A DNA stretch of 28,248 bases from Flectobacillus sp049240685. GTDB taxonomy: Bacteria > Bacteroidota > Bacteroidia > Cytophagales > Spirosomataceae. Made by a program: the position numbers and the translations under genes. Positions 7,931-15,862 of the stretch are shown piece by piece (position 1 is the first letter of the stretch; each line of letters opens with the position of its first letter). The DNA is taken from assembly GCF_049240685.1 (NCBI RefSeq), contig NZ_JBMLSD010000456.1, positions 1 through 28,248 on the forward strand, in the 5' to 3' direction. Below the pieces are notes generated by a model. It did no database searches and was not told where the DNA came from. It saw only the letters and a program-made list of their open reading frames with translations.

Positions 7931-9742
7931 ATGAAAAAATTCCTTCTTTTTAGCATTCTGTGTTGTTTTGGCAATGCGATTTTTGCCCAAAGCTACACAC
8001 TCAAAAATGCTCATTCACACAATGATTATGAACACCAACAGCCCTTTTATCAGGCATTTGGCCTAGGGTTTGGTTCGATAGAAGCTGATGTATTTTTACA
8101 AAAGGACGAAATATTTGTTTCGCATGAAGATAAAGATATTTCGCCTGCCCGTACCTTTCGTAAGCTATATTTAGAACCTATCTTGAGAGAAGCATCTATT
8201 AATCCTAATGGAGTCCGACCATTTCAGTTATTGATTGACTTAAAAACGGATGGAGTCTCTACTTTAACTGCTTTACAAAAACAGATACAGCCTTATCGTC
8301 AATATTTTGATAGAAAAAACAATCCCAATGCGATTCAAATCGTGATAAGTGGCGAGCGACCTGCTCCAAGTACTTGGACTCAATTTGATGAAATTTTTTA
8401 CTTTGACGGAAGGGATAATGAAACCTATCCCGCAAATCTGCAGTGGCGTGTTCCGATGATTAGTGCCTCTTTTAGAGATTTTTCTAAATGGAATGGGCTA
8501 GGTCGTTTGCCAGCCAATGAATATAAACGTTTGGAAGCCTTTGTAATCAAATGGCATGCCGCTCACAAAACTGTTCGCTTTTGGGGAGCACCAGACAATC
8601 GCACTGCCTATATTAGTTTTATCAAATTAGGAATGGATTGGATTGGTACCGACCATTTAGAACAATTGAGTGAGTATCTTCAAAAACTTCCTAGTAATCT
8701 TTCTTTAGTAAAACCTACTCATGAAGCCTACTATCCAACCTTTAAGTCGGATGGAATTCAAAAAAAATCAAAGAATGTGATTCTATTGATTGGCGACGGA
8801 ATGGGTATTGCTCAGATTTATGCAGGATTTACTGGAAATAAAGGAGATTTGAATGTATTTAGAATGAAACAAATAGGTTTGTCCAAAACCAGTTCTGCCG
8901 ATAATTACAATACTGATTCTGCGGCGGGTGCTACTGCTATGGCCACCGGACAAAAGACCAATAATCGCTATCTGTCAGTAGATACCAAAGGTGATAGTAT
9001 TCCGACCTTGCCAGAGGTACTTAATCGATACAAGATTCCATCGGGAGTCGTAGTGGCTGAAGAAATTACGGGTGCTACTCCAGCAGGGTTTTATGCACAC
9101 CAGCCCGAACGTAGTTGGAGCAGCGAAATCATCAAAGATTTGTTGAAAAGCCCTATCAAATTGGCTATTGGAGGTGGAAGTACCCTAATCAGTGAAGCAC
9201 AGAAAAAGGCATATCCTTCTACCCTGTTCCTAAACGATTTATCACAATTGAATCCCGCAAACCCAAGCAAAGCAATTGTATTGGTGCAGGATTCATTAGT
9301 AAAACCCAAACAAAAAGGACGTGGCGAATATTTGTCTCAAGCTTTTGATAAAGCCATTGCACAACTTTCTACCTCAAAAGACGGATTTTTCTTAATGGTA
9401 GAAGGCTCTCAAATCGACCATGGTGGGCATGCCAATCAATTGCCATTTGTGGTAGACGAAATGATTGATTTTGATAAAGTAATAGGAAAAGCTATGGCTT
9501 TTGCCGATAAAAATGGCGAAACAACTATTATCGTTACGGCCGATCACGAAACAGGTGGCTTGACGCTTCATGATGGTAGTTTTACGACAGGAAAACTCGA
9601 AGGCAGTTTTGCAACACCTGATCATACAGGTATTCCAGTAATGGTATTTTCGTATGGACCCAACTCTACTTTATTTCAAGGTTTTTACGAAAACAATACC
9701 ATTTTTAATAAAATCTTACAGTGTTTTGGTAAAGAGAAGTAA
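7931..9742 (+). CDS. Two-domain exported protein: PI-PLC/GDPD-like domain plus alkaline phosphatase
   Basis: 603 residues with a signal peptide (cleavage near AIFAQ, residue 20). Residues 23-265 form a phosphodiesterase-like TIM-barrel domain of the AIM6-like type: NAHSHNDYEHQQP, SIEADVFLQ and VSHED place the expected His, Glu/Asp and His residues. Residues 280-603 are an alkaline phosphatase: LLIGDGMG (metal ligand Asp289), TDSAAGATAMATG (nucleophilic Ser), TPAGFYAHQPER, VEGSQIDHGGHAN and TADHETGG. It follows the glycerophosphodiesterase gene by 21 bp, in an operon. The fusion could first cleave a phosphodiester and then remove the phosphate from the product on one polypeptide; that coupling is inference. 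Confidence 0.92.
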   Translation: MKKFLLFSILCCFGNAIFAQSYTLKNAHSHNDYEHQQPFYQAFGLGFGSIEADVFLQKDEIFVSHEDKDISPARTFRKLYLEPILREASINPNGVRPFQLLIDLKTDGVSTLTALQKQIQPYRQYFDRKNNPNAIQIVISGERPAPSTWTQFDEIFYFDGRDNETYPANLQWRVPMISASFRDFSKWNGLGRLPANEYKRLEAFVIKWHAAHKTVRFWGAPDNRTAYISFIKLGMDWIGTDHLEQLSEYLQKLPSNLSLVKPTHEAYYPTFKSDGIQKKSKNVILLIGDGMGIAQIYAGFTGNKGDLNVFRMKQIGLSKTSSADNYNTDSAAGATAMATGQKTNNRYLSVDTKGDSIPTLPEVLNRYKIPSGVVVAEEITGATPAGFYAHQPERSWSSEIIKDLLKSPIKLAIGGGSTLISEAQKKAYPSTLFLNDLSQLNPANPSKAIVLVQDSLVKPKQKGRGEYLSQAFDKAIAQLSTSKDGFFLMVEGSQIDHGGHANQLPFVVDEMIDFDKVIGKAMAFADKNGETTIIVTADHETGGLTLHDGSFTTGKLEGSFATPDHTGIPVMVFSYGPNSTLFQGFYENNTIFNKILQCFGKEK

Positions 9743-9826
9743 ATACAGTTCTCAAAAAAATGCTGTATTGACCTTATTCCAAATGGAGTGATTTAACATG
9801 GAGAGATTATTTTAAATTTTGGATTC

Positions 9827-9863
9827 TATCAGTAGAGAGGCTATCATTGCGTCTCTACTGATA
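9827..9863. other. Hairpin between convergent genes
   Basis: A 12-bp perfect stem (TATCAGTAGAGA / TCTCTACTGATA) with a 13-nt loop between the phosphatase gene and tgt. It has no T run on either strand, so it is a weak candidate for a bidirectional transcription barrier. Confidence 0.5.
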
Positions 9864-9919
9864 AAATTCCTATGAAAATAATCAATAAATCATCATTTAC
9901 TCTATAAAACTCAATACCC

Positions 9920-11053
9920 CTAAAGTCTTTGCATCAATTTTACAACCATTTGGTCTTTCCATGCACGGAAAGTTCCTGCCAAGATATGTTCACGTGCTTG
10001 ACCAACTAACCATAAATAGAACGTTAGGTTATGCACACTAGCAATCATAGCGCCCAAAATTTCTTCTGCCTTTACCAAATGGCGTAAATAGGCTTTTGTG
10101 TAAAAATTACTCACATAACTATCCAAACCAGCATCAATCGGCGAATAGTCATCCTTCCATTTTTCATTTTTGATATTGATAATACCCTCTGTCGTAAACA
10201 ACATACCGTTACGAGCATTACGAGTAGGCATAACGCAGTCGAACATATCAATACCTAATCCAATCCCTTCCAAGATATTGGCAGGCGTACCTACACCCAT
10301 CAAATAACGTGGTTTATCTTTTGGTAAAATATCTGTTACGATGTCGGTCGTTTCGTACATCATTTCGGCAGGTTCTCCTACCGACAAGCCTCCAATGGCA
10401 TTACCTTCACGTTCAAAACTAGCGATTACCTCCGCAGATTTTACACGTAAATCTTTGTAAACACTACCTTGAACAATAGGGAAAAGCGTTTGGCTGTAAC
10501 CGTATTTTGGTTCGGTAGCATCAAAATGATCACAACAACGCTTGAGCCAACGATGCGTCATTTCCATCGACTCACGTGCATACGTGTAATCGCATGGGTA
10601 TGGCGTACATTCGTCAAATGCCATGATAATATCGGCACCGATACTTCGCTGAATATCCATCACACGCTCAGGCGTGAAATGATGAATTGAGCCATCAATA
10701 TGTGATTTGAAAGTAACCCCTTCTTCCTTGATTTTGCGACCAGTACCCGCCAATGAATATACCTGATACCCACCTGAGTCCGTCAAAATTGGTCTATCCC
10801 AACCATTAAATTTATGCAAACCTCCTGCGCGTTCTAGTACATCTAAACCCGGGCGTAGGTACAAATGGTAGGTATTTCCCAAAATAATCTGGGCTTTAAT
10901 ATCGTCCTTTAATTCACGTTGATGAACAGCCTTTACTGAGCCTGCTGTACCCACAGGCATAAAGATAGGCGTTTGGATATCTCCGTGGTCGGTATGAATC
11001 ACCCCTGCTCTAGCCTTGCTGTTGGGGTCGGTGCTATGTATGTCAAAAGTCAT
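9920..11053 (-). CDS. tgt: Queuine/preQ1 tRNA-ribosyltransferase
   Basis: Tgt exchanges guanine-34 of GUN-anticodon tRNAs (Asn, Asp, His, Tyr) for preQ1 on the way to queuosine. The 377-residue product has ILTDSGGYQVYS with Asp92, HIDGSIHHFTPE, GADIIMAFDECTPYP, PIVQGSVY, GGLSVGEP, MGVGTP and MFDCVMPTRNARNG with the predicted nucleophile Asp272. The C-terminal zinc site is altered: where E. coli Tgt has CxCxxC, this protein has Leu310, Ser312 and Ser315, while His341 (SVHNLTFY) remains. I recall the same loss in other Bacteroidota Tgt proteins, so it is likely lineage-wide and not damage. Monocistronic and convergent with the phosphatase gene. Confidence 0.96.
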   Translation of the reverse strand: MTFDIHSTDPNSKARAGVIHTDHGDIQTPIFMPVGTAGSVKAVHQRELKDDIKAQIILGNTYHLYLRPGLDVLERAGGLHKFNGWDRPILTDSGGYQVYSLAGTGRKIKEEGVTFKSHIDGSIHHFTPERVMDIQRSIGADIIMAFDECTPYPCDYTYARESMEMTHRWLKRCCDHFDATEPKYGYSQTLFPIVQGSVYKDLRVKSAEVIASFEREGNAIGGLSVGEPAEMMYETTDIVTDILPKDKPRYLMGVGTPANILEGIGLGIDMFDCVMPTRNARNGMLFTTEGIINIKNEKWKDDYSPIDAGLDSYVSNFYTKAYLRHLVKAEEILGAMIASVHNLTFYLWLVGQAREHILAGTFRAWKDQMVVKLMQRL

Positions 11054-11183
11054 ATTTTCGTACTAAAATAAAATGAACTCTATCTTACAAGTAGGTCATA
11101 ATTAAGCAACTCTACTTTTTCGAAAAGCCTGCAAAGTTACCAAAATCTACGCACTTATCAGCATTGCAGTGATAAGGATTCAC

Positions 11184-11191
11184 TATCTTTG
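11184..11191 (+). promoter_or_regulatory. Bacteroidota -7 box (TATCTTTG) before the glycosyltransferase
   Basis: TATCTTTG is a perfect TAnnTTTG match. It lies inside the first codons of the longest possible reading frame (GTG 11169), so translation probably starts downstream of it, at TTG 11220. The -33 element is not clear: ATTG sits only 17 bp away. Confidence 0.6.
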
Positions 11192-11219
11192 CGTTTTAAA
11201 ACTTAATAGTCAGTTCGCT

Positions 11220-12341
11220 TTGGTTCCTTTTTTACTCATTTTGTTCCTATTATCCCTTGGGATTCAACTGTATTTTATATTGAATGTTTTCAATAAAATC
11301 AATCAATATGAAGCACCTATCAGCGATTTGGTGGCATTGCCTCCTGTATCGGTGATTGTATGTAGTTGGAACGAAATCCGTAATCTCGAAGAGCTATTAC
11401 CTGTGCTCGATACACAAGAGTATCCCAAATTTGAAATTATCGTCGTAGATGACCGCTCGTATGATGGTACTTACGATTTTTTACTGACCGAAGCGCATAA
11501 TTTCAGGCATCTCCGTTTTATCCGAATAGAAGAAACACCAGAGCATTTATCTCCCAAAAAATATGCATTGACTTTAGGGATAAAATCAGCTAAATACGAT
11601 GTGATTCTATTGACCGATGCCGATTGTCGCCCTCAGTCGAGCACTTGGATTCAATCAATGGCTTCATGCTTGACCAAAGGCAAAGAAATTGTTTTAGGTT
11701 TTTCACCCTATTTTCCAGAAAAAACTACGCTGAATAAGTTTATTCGCTACGAAACCCTTTTGACGGCGGTTCAGTATTTTGGATTGGCACTATACGGAAT
11801 GCCTTATATGGGCGTAGGTCGCAATTTGATGTATCGTAAATCTCTATTTTTCAAAAACAGAGGGTTTGCAAAACATACCAATATCTTGGGTGGTGACGAT
11901 GATCTATTCATGAATGACGTAGCCAACGAGCAGAATACCGCTATTTGTTTGGACGAAGCCTCATTTATGTATTCTATTCCAAAACATAGCTGGCAAGATT
12001 GGTATCGCCAAAAGACTCGACATATTTCAGTAAGTAAGCATTACAAAACCAATCATAAACTTACGCTTGGCATAATAGCGAGCTCTCAGATATTATTTTG
12101 GTTAAGTTTTATCATATTAATACCTTTGGTAGTGTTTAGTCAGCTAGTATATTGTGTATTAGGATTTTGGCTGCTTCGATTGATTGTTCAATGGGTAGTT
12201 TTGGGTAAAATCAATACACGTCTCGACCGAACCATATCTTCATACAGTATTCCCTATTGGGATTTTTTAATGACAGTTTACTATGTAGTGATGGGCGTGG
12301 TCAATACCCTGCCTAAGCGCAAGAAAATGCGTTGGCGTTAG
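11220..12341 (+). CDS. Membrane-associated family 2 glycosyltransferase
   Basis: A GT2 enzyme that transfers a sugar from a nucleotide donor at the cytoplasmic face of the inner membrane. Seen: an N-terminal membrane segment, PPVSVIVCSWNE, VVDDRSYDG, LLTDADCRPQS (the DxD-type metal site), GVGRNLMYRKS, GGDDDLFMND, and the QxxRW-like WYRQKTRH near the end, followed by two or three C-terminal membrane segments (about residues 280-345). The longest frame opens at GTG 11169, but a -7 promoter box overlaps those codons; I therefore prefer TTG 11220, about 373 residues. It is followed 36 bp later by rsmG, probably cotranscribed. The acceptor is unknown. Confidence 0.85.
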   Translation: MVPFLLILFLLSLGIQLYFILNVFNKINQYEAPISDLVALPPVSVIVCSWNEIRNLEELLPVLDTQEYPKFEIIVVDDRSYDGTYDFLLTEAHNFRHLRFIRIEETPEHLSPKKYALTLGIKSAKYDVILLTDADCRPQSSTWIQSMASCLTKGKEIVLGFSPYFPEKTTLNKFIRYETLLTAVQYFGLALYGMPYMGVGRNLMYRKSLFFKNRGFAKHTNILGGDDDLFMNDVANEQNTAICLDEASFMYSIPKHSWQDWYRQKTRHISVSKHYKTNHKLTLGIIASSQILFWLSFIILIPLVVFSQLVYCVLGFWLLRLIVQWVVLGKINTRLDRTISSYSIPYWDFLMTVYYVVMGVVNTLPKRKKMRWR

Positions 12342-12377
12342 TCTATCCTACCAATTTATTTATCCATATTTTCGATT

Positions 12378-13010
12378 ATGAACGATTCAAAACTAATAGA
12401 AAAATACTTTCCACAGCTCACCGAGAAGCAAAAAGCACAGTTTGCTCAATTGGGCGAATTATATCGTGAGTGGAACGAAAAAATTAATGTGGTATCTCGC
12501 CAAGATATTGAGAACATCTACGAAAAACACATTCTTCATTCATTGGGTATTGCCAAGGTTGTCAACTTCAAAGATTTCTCTGAAATTTTGGACGTAGGTA
12601 CAGGCGGTGGATTCCCAGGCATTCCTTTGGCGATTATGTTTCCGCATTGTCAATTTCATTTGATTGATAGCATTGGCAAGAAGATTAAAGTCGTAACAGA
12701 AGTAGCAAACGCCCTAGGTTTGGAAAACGTACGTGCCGAACAAATCCGTGCTGAGCAAGTAGATGGCGAATACGATTTTATCGTGAGTCGTGCCGTAACA
12801 CGTATTACTCCATTTTACGGATGGGTAAAAGGCAAAGTGAACATCAACTGCTACAATAAGCTCAAAAACGGGATTTTGTATTTGAAAGGAGGCGATTTGG
12901 GAGAAGAATTAAAAGAATTAGGAAAAAAGACAAGAACCTTTGAACTACACGAATACTTCACAGAAGAGTTTTTTGAGACAAAAAAGGTTATTCACGTTCC
13001 GATGGTATAA
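12378..13010 (+). CDS. rsmG: 16S rRNA (guanine-527-N7) methyltransferase RsmG
   Basis: RsmG (GidB) methylates G527 in the 530 loop of 16S rRNA; loss gives low-level streptomycin resistance in several bacteria. The 210-residue product has EWNEKINVVSRQDIENIYEKH in pieces typical of the family N-terminus, the SAM-binding LDVGTGGGFPGIPLA (residues about 71-85), HLIDSIGKKIKVV, and DFIVSRAV. Length is normal. It lies 36 bp after the glycosyltransferase gene in the same direction. Start ATG 12378 gives a full-length family N-terminus. Confidence 0.96.
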   Translation: MNDSKLIEKYFPQLTEKQKAQFAQLGELYREWNEKINVVSRQDIENIYEKHILHSLGIAKVVNFKDFSEILDVGTGGGFPGIPLAIMFPHCQFHLIDSIGKKIKVVTEVANALGLENVRAEQIRAEQVDGEYDFIVSRAVTRITPFYGWVKGKVNINCYNKLKNGILYLKGGDLGEELKELGKKTRTFELHEYFTEEFFETKKVIHVPMV

Positions 13011-13102
13011 AAATTTAAAAAAAAGTTTACAAGATAAGTTTTTGAAAATCAGGGAATAATACAAAAGTGTGCGTTTTTTTGTAATTTTTTTGCTTAAAAC
13101 AC

Positions 13103-13133
13103 TTGCATAGTAACAAAAAAGCGCATAATTTTG
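13103..13133 (+). promoter_or_regulatory. Promoter of tRNA-Asn (TTG-N20-TAATTTTG)
   Basis: TTG at 13103-13105 and TAATTTTG at 13126-13133 with a 20-bp spacer exactly match the Bacteroidota housekeeping promoter pattern. Transcription would start near 13140, some 37 bp before the mature tRNA. Confidence 0.85.
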
Positions 13134-13176
13134 CATCACAATTCAGGAACAAAGAAACACAAAATTGTAAAGAGAT

Positions 13177-13250
13177 TCCTTCTTAGCTCAGTCGGTTAGA
13201 GCACATGACTGTTAATCATGGGGTCCCTGGTTCGAGCCCAGGAGAGGGAG
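13177..13250 (+). tRNA. tRNA-Asn (anticodon GTT)
   Basis: A complete cloverleaf folds by hand: acceptor TCCTTCT/AGAGGGA (one G-U pair), D stem GCTC/GAGC, anticodon stem CATGA/TCATG with loop CTGTTAA (GTT at 13211-13213), and T stem CCTGG/CCAGG with TTCGAGC. The discriminator base is G; CCA is not encoded. Its last bases are duplicated at 28,180-28,192 and serve as the integration site of the 15-kb element. Confidence 0.97.
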
Positions 13251-13251
13251 C
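13239..13251 (+). repeat. Attachment site, left (attL core)
   Basis: CAGGAGAGGGAGC, covering the 3' arm of the T stem, acceptor strand and discriminator of tRNA-Asn, is repeated exactly at 28,180-28,192. Upstream of the core the two copies still agree at 7 of 11 positions (T-GTTC-AG pattern). Confidence 0.88.
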
Positions 13252-13261
13252 ACAGCACAGT

Positions 13262-13287
13262 AAAGCCACTTTCGAGTGGCTTTTTTT
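13262..13287 (+). terminator. Intrinsic terminator after tRNA-Asn, supplied by the element
   Basis: Perfect 9-bp stem AAAGCCACT / AGTGGCTTT with a TTCG loop and a T run. It lies inside the left end of the element, 11 bp past the att core, and so replaces the host terminator now at 28,194-28,227. Confidence 0.92.
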
Positions 13288-13356
13288 ATGCCCATACTTT
13301 AAGGTTTCTAGTATAAAATACTTAATGTTAGGGCTTTTTGCTTTTTGTACTAATAT

Positions 13357-13382
13357 GGGTACTGTATAGTTATTAGGGTACT
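13357..13382. promoter_or_regulatory. Candidate integrase arm sites, left (GGGTACT twice)
   Basis: GGGTACT occurs at 13357-13363 and 13376-13382, 19 bp apart, between attL and the integrase gene. The same word recurs at the right end (28,100-28,106) with an AGGTACT partner at 28,112-28,118. Paired sites at both ends are what arm-type integrase or excisionase binding sites look like; assignment is inference. Confidence 0.4.
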
Positions 13383-13423
13383 CTATTAATCACATAACAA
13401 AAAAAGTTCTATATGAAAAAAGA

Positions 13424-14575
13424 ATGTTGTATTCTATCAAGTTCCGTTTACGTTCACAAAACCACAATCCACACACCAATCTAACCCCTATCTATGTTCG
13501 TTTGACAGTCAATGGTGTGACCGCTTCAGATTTCTTTTCGGGTGTCAGGTGTAAGCCTGAAAATTGGCTTCAGAAAGCACAAACTATCATTGGAAGTAGT
13601 GAAGAACTACACGAAGATAGAAAAGCCCTAGAAAATGTAAGAACCACACTAAAATCTATTATCAACAATCTTGACGTTCCAGACGCTTTTACCGTTCGAA
13701 AAATGTATCTTGAAAAGGACGTTCCACCTCCTACACTTGTACAAGCTTTTGAAAAATACATTAAGGACGAAAAAGAGAGCTACAAGGGCACTGATAAGGA
13801 GTTATCAGAAAAGACCATTCAGAAATGGTATTATTCCCGTGACCATCTGAAAAGTTTTGTAGGAGAAAATCACCAAATTCACGAAGTAAAAAAAGGCTTT
13901 GAGAAGAAGTACTACAAGCACCTTCTTTCAGGCGGAAAAATGTCCAATAATCATGCAATTAGGAATATAAGCTATCTTAACACGGTTTTAGATTACTGTA
14001 TTGATGAGGGATTTTGTGAGGAGAATAAATTGAGCTTGAAATCCTTCAGCCGTGACCCATCAAAGCCAATTTTATATCTGAGTGAGGAACAGGTAGAAGC
14101 TATTGAGAAATTAAAGTTTTCAGATAAGCAGTTTCAAAGCTGTGTCGATTTATTCCTATTTTCAACCTATACCAGTTTGGATAATAACGAGCTTTTGAAA
14201 TTAGGTAAAGATAACTTCGACTCTGATTGTATTAAGATTACAAGAGGCAAGACTAGGAATAAGAGTTTACAAATTATTCCAATTCTTCCCAGGGCACGAA
14301 AAATGTTAGAAAAGTATGATTATCAGCTACCTACACAACCCACATATAGAATAAATAGGGCTTTGGATGTATTGGAAAAGATGCTGTCTTTACCTTTTAA
14401 TCTCACCACCAAAATAGGAAGGAAAACTGCGGGTATGTTCTTTTTGACTAATAAGGTTCCGATTGAAGTAGTTAGTAGGATATTGGGGCATAAAAGCATA
14501 GTTACCACCCAAAAACACTATGCTGACATCATGAATAAAATTTTGATAATTAATAGTACCAAACACTTAATGTAA
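13424..14575 (+). CDS. int: Tyrosine recombinase (integrase) of Bacteroidota type
   Basis: 383 residues: an N-terminal arm-DNA-binding domain (FRLRSQNHNPHTNLTPIYVRL, seen in Bacteroidota integrases), a SAM-like core-binding domain (about 105-200) and a C-terminal catalytic domain. In that domain Arg333 (KIGRKTAG), His356 (ILGHKS) and the nucleophile Tyr366 (TQKHYAD) are present. The first catalytic arginine is replaced by Asp253 (TSLDNNELLKL where TGLR is usual), and the expected His before Arg333 is Lys330. CTnDOT-type integrases also lack the first arginine, so activity is still plausible. It lies 173 bp from attL. Its stop codon overlaps the next ATG (TAATG), coupling it to the lipoprotein gene. 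Confidence 0.92.
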   Translation: MLYSIKFRLRSQNHNPHTNLTPIYVRLTVNGVTASDFFSGVRCKPENWLQKAQTIIGSSEELHEDRKALENVRTTLKSIINNLDVPDAFTVRKMYLEKDVPPPTLVQAFEKYIKDEKESYKGTDKELSEKTIQKWYYSRDHLKSFVGENHQIHEVKKGFEKKYYKHLLSGGKMSNNHAIRNISYLNTVLDYCIDEGFCEENKLSLKSFSRDPSKPILYLSEEQVEAIEKLKFSDKQFQSCVDLFLFSTYTSLDNNELLKLGKDNFDSDCIKITRGKTRNKSLQIIPILPRARKMLEKYDYQLPTQPTYRINRALDVLEKMLSLPFNLTTKIGRKTAGMFFLTNKVPIEVVSRILGHKSIVTTQKHYADIMNKILIINSTKHLM

Positions 14576-15051
14576 TGAAAAAAGTATTATTCTGCCTTTT
14601 ACTTGCTTCCTGTACAGTTCAAAAGCAAGTGCCTGTTTATAACTCTGAAGCGAAGGTTTTATTCTTTTTTAAACACTCTGACAACTCTAATGAGGTTAAT
14701 GAGAATAAGATAAAAAATTGGGTAAACAATTTACAAAAGAGATTCCCTGATTTATACATTGTTGGGAAATCGTTTAATGTTGAGAGTTCAAAAAGCTTTT
14801 CAGAACAATTGAAAAACTCAATGTTAGAGAATAAACCTAAAGCGGTTCTTTCGTATGAATATGTTCCATCAATACCATACAGAACGAAAAACAAGTATAT
14901 TTTTATTCTTTCAGACTCAACAAGCAACATGATAAAAGACAAAGTCTATCATGATTATGCTTGGTTAGGTATGCAAGATATATTATCAGAATTTTCAGAA
15001 CCACTTGAAAAGCTTGAAAAAAAATATTCTAAACCTAATGCACATGAATAA
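14575..15051 (+). CDS. Small predicted lipoprotein, function unknown
   Basis: 158 residues with a very short lipoprotein signal: MKKVLFCLLLASC, lipobox LASC with Cys13 as the acylated residue. The mature part is charged and mixed, with no family I recognise; KYIFILSDS (about 105-113) may be a core strand. The start overlaps the integrase stop by one base (TAATG) and its end overlaps the following nuclease-like gene, so all three are probably translated from one message, the message most likely to be on in the integrated state. A surface lipoprotein made by a lysogen could block superinfection, but nothing in the sequence proves that. Confidence 0.72.
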   Translation: MKKVLFCLLLASCTVQKQVPVYNSEAKVLFFFKHSDNSNEVNENKIKNWVNNLQKRFPDLYIVGKSFNVESSKSFSEQLKNSMLENKPKAVLSYEYVPSIPYRTKNKYIFILSDSTSNMIKDKVYHDYAWLGMQDILSEFSEPLEKLEKKYSKPNAHE

Positions 15052-15787
15052 TATTATCCAAAAATCTACTATTAAAAACTATCTTTCATTGATTGATAAG
15101 AATAGTGTATCTGAGACAGATTTGTATGAGTTTGTAAATTCTGTTAATAGACTTTATAATCTAAAACTACTTAGTGAAAGGTGTGTATGCCGTCAAAAAA
15201 TAGAAATTATTTTGACAAATATTAAGTCTGAAATAGACAGCTTGACCAGAAAGAGAGTCAATAAAACGGTTAAAATGTCAATAACAAATGACTTGTATAA
15301 ATCACTTAGTAACAACCTAATTGAGCAGTCATACAGTTTTGAATCATTAGAATCTTTTGCCTCAGAGATACTTTTGAGAATAGATAAAAACGATGTTATT
15401 GAAATCCTAAATAACCTCATTATTAATAAAAGGAGGTTATCAAGTGAATCAGACCTTGAAAAGTTTATCCATGAACAATTATGTTTAATTTATGGAAAAG
15501 ATACTGTTCATAGACAATACAGTATAGGAGGTTTTCTAGCCTTAAAGGCTGATATTGATATTGGAAATGGAAGTATTGGTATTGAATTAAAGGTTGTAGA
15601 TAATTTGACAGCAAGCGATATGCAAAGAATTATAGGGCAAGTAATTTACTACAAAAGGAGAGTTTATGATTCGAACTTGTTACTTGTATTAGTAAGTAAA
15701 GCTACAATTACACCTGCCATAGCAGAGCTAAAGAGCTTTATTGAAGAGTTGGGTATATCAGTTGTCTATTTGATTGCTACAAACTAA
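15038..15787 (+). CDS. PD-(D/E)XK nuclease-like protein
   Basis: About 249 residues. The N-terminal two thirds are helical with no recognised family. The C-terminal part (about residues 145-248) looks like a restriction-endonuclease fold: a Glu-rich first helix (DLEKFIHEQL), Asp172 or Asp174 in ADIDIG, then Glu-x-Lys in GIELKVV, then QRIIGQVIYYKRR with the Gln often seen after the core, and a closing strand LLLVLVS. These fit PD-(D/E)XK nucleases. I choose ATG 15038 (or 15044), which overlaps the lipoprotein stop by a few bases, over 15005. Base composition is more AT-rich than the chromosomal genes. A role in defence or in DNA processing of the element is inferred from fold and position only. 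Confidence 0.68.
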   Translation: MHMNNIIQKSTIKNYLSLIDKNSVSETDLYEFVNSVNRLYNLKLLSERCVCRQKIEIILTNIKSEIDSLTRKRVNKTVKMSITNDLYKSLSNNLIEQSYSFESLESFASEILLRIDKNDVIEILNNLIINKRRLSSESDLEKFIHEQLCLIYGKDTVHRQYSIGGFLALKADIDIGNGSIGIELKVVDNLTASDMQRIIGQVIYYKRRVYDSNLLLVLVSKATITPAIAELKSFIEELGISVVYLIATN

Positions 15788-15797
15788 TATCCCATCA

Positions 15798-15830
15798 AAA
15801 AACCCCTCCGACATAGTCAGAGGGGTTTTT
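15798..15830. terminator. Bidirectional intrinsic terminator between early-right and late operons
   Basis: AAAAACCCCTC and GAGGGGTTTTT form a perfect 11-bp inverted repeat with an 11-nt loop; the A and T ends give a T run on both strands. It separates the plus-strand integrase operon (ends 15,787) from the convergent late operon (ends 15,863). Confidence 0.93.
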
Positions 15831-15862
15831 AATTATATGGAGCTAAAAGGATTAGGAATCTG

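Noticed and set aside
9827..9863. Full intrinsic terminator for tgt or the phosphatase
   Set aside because: The stem is strong but neither strand has a T run after it, so it is listed only as a hairpin.
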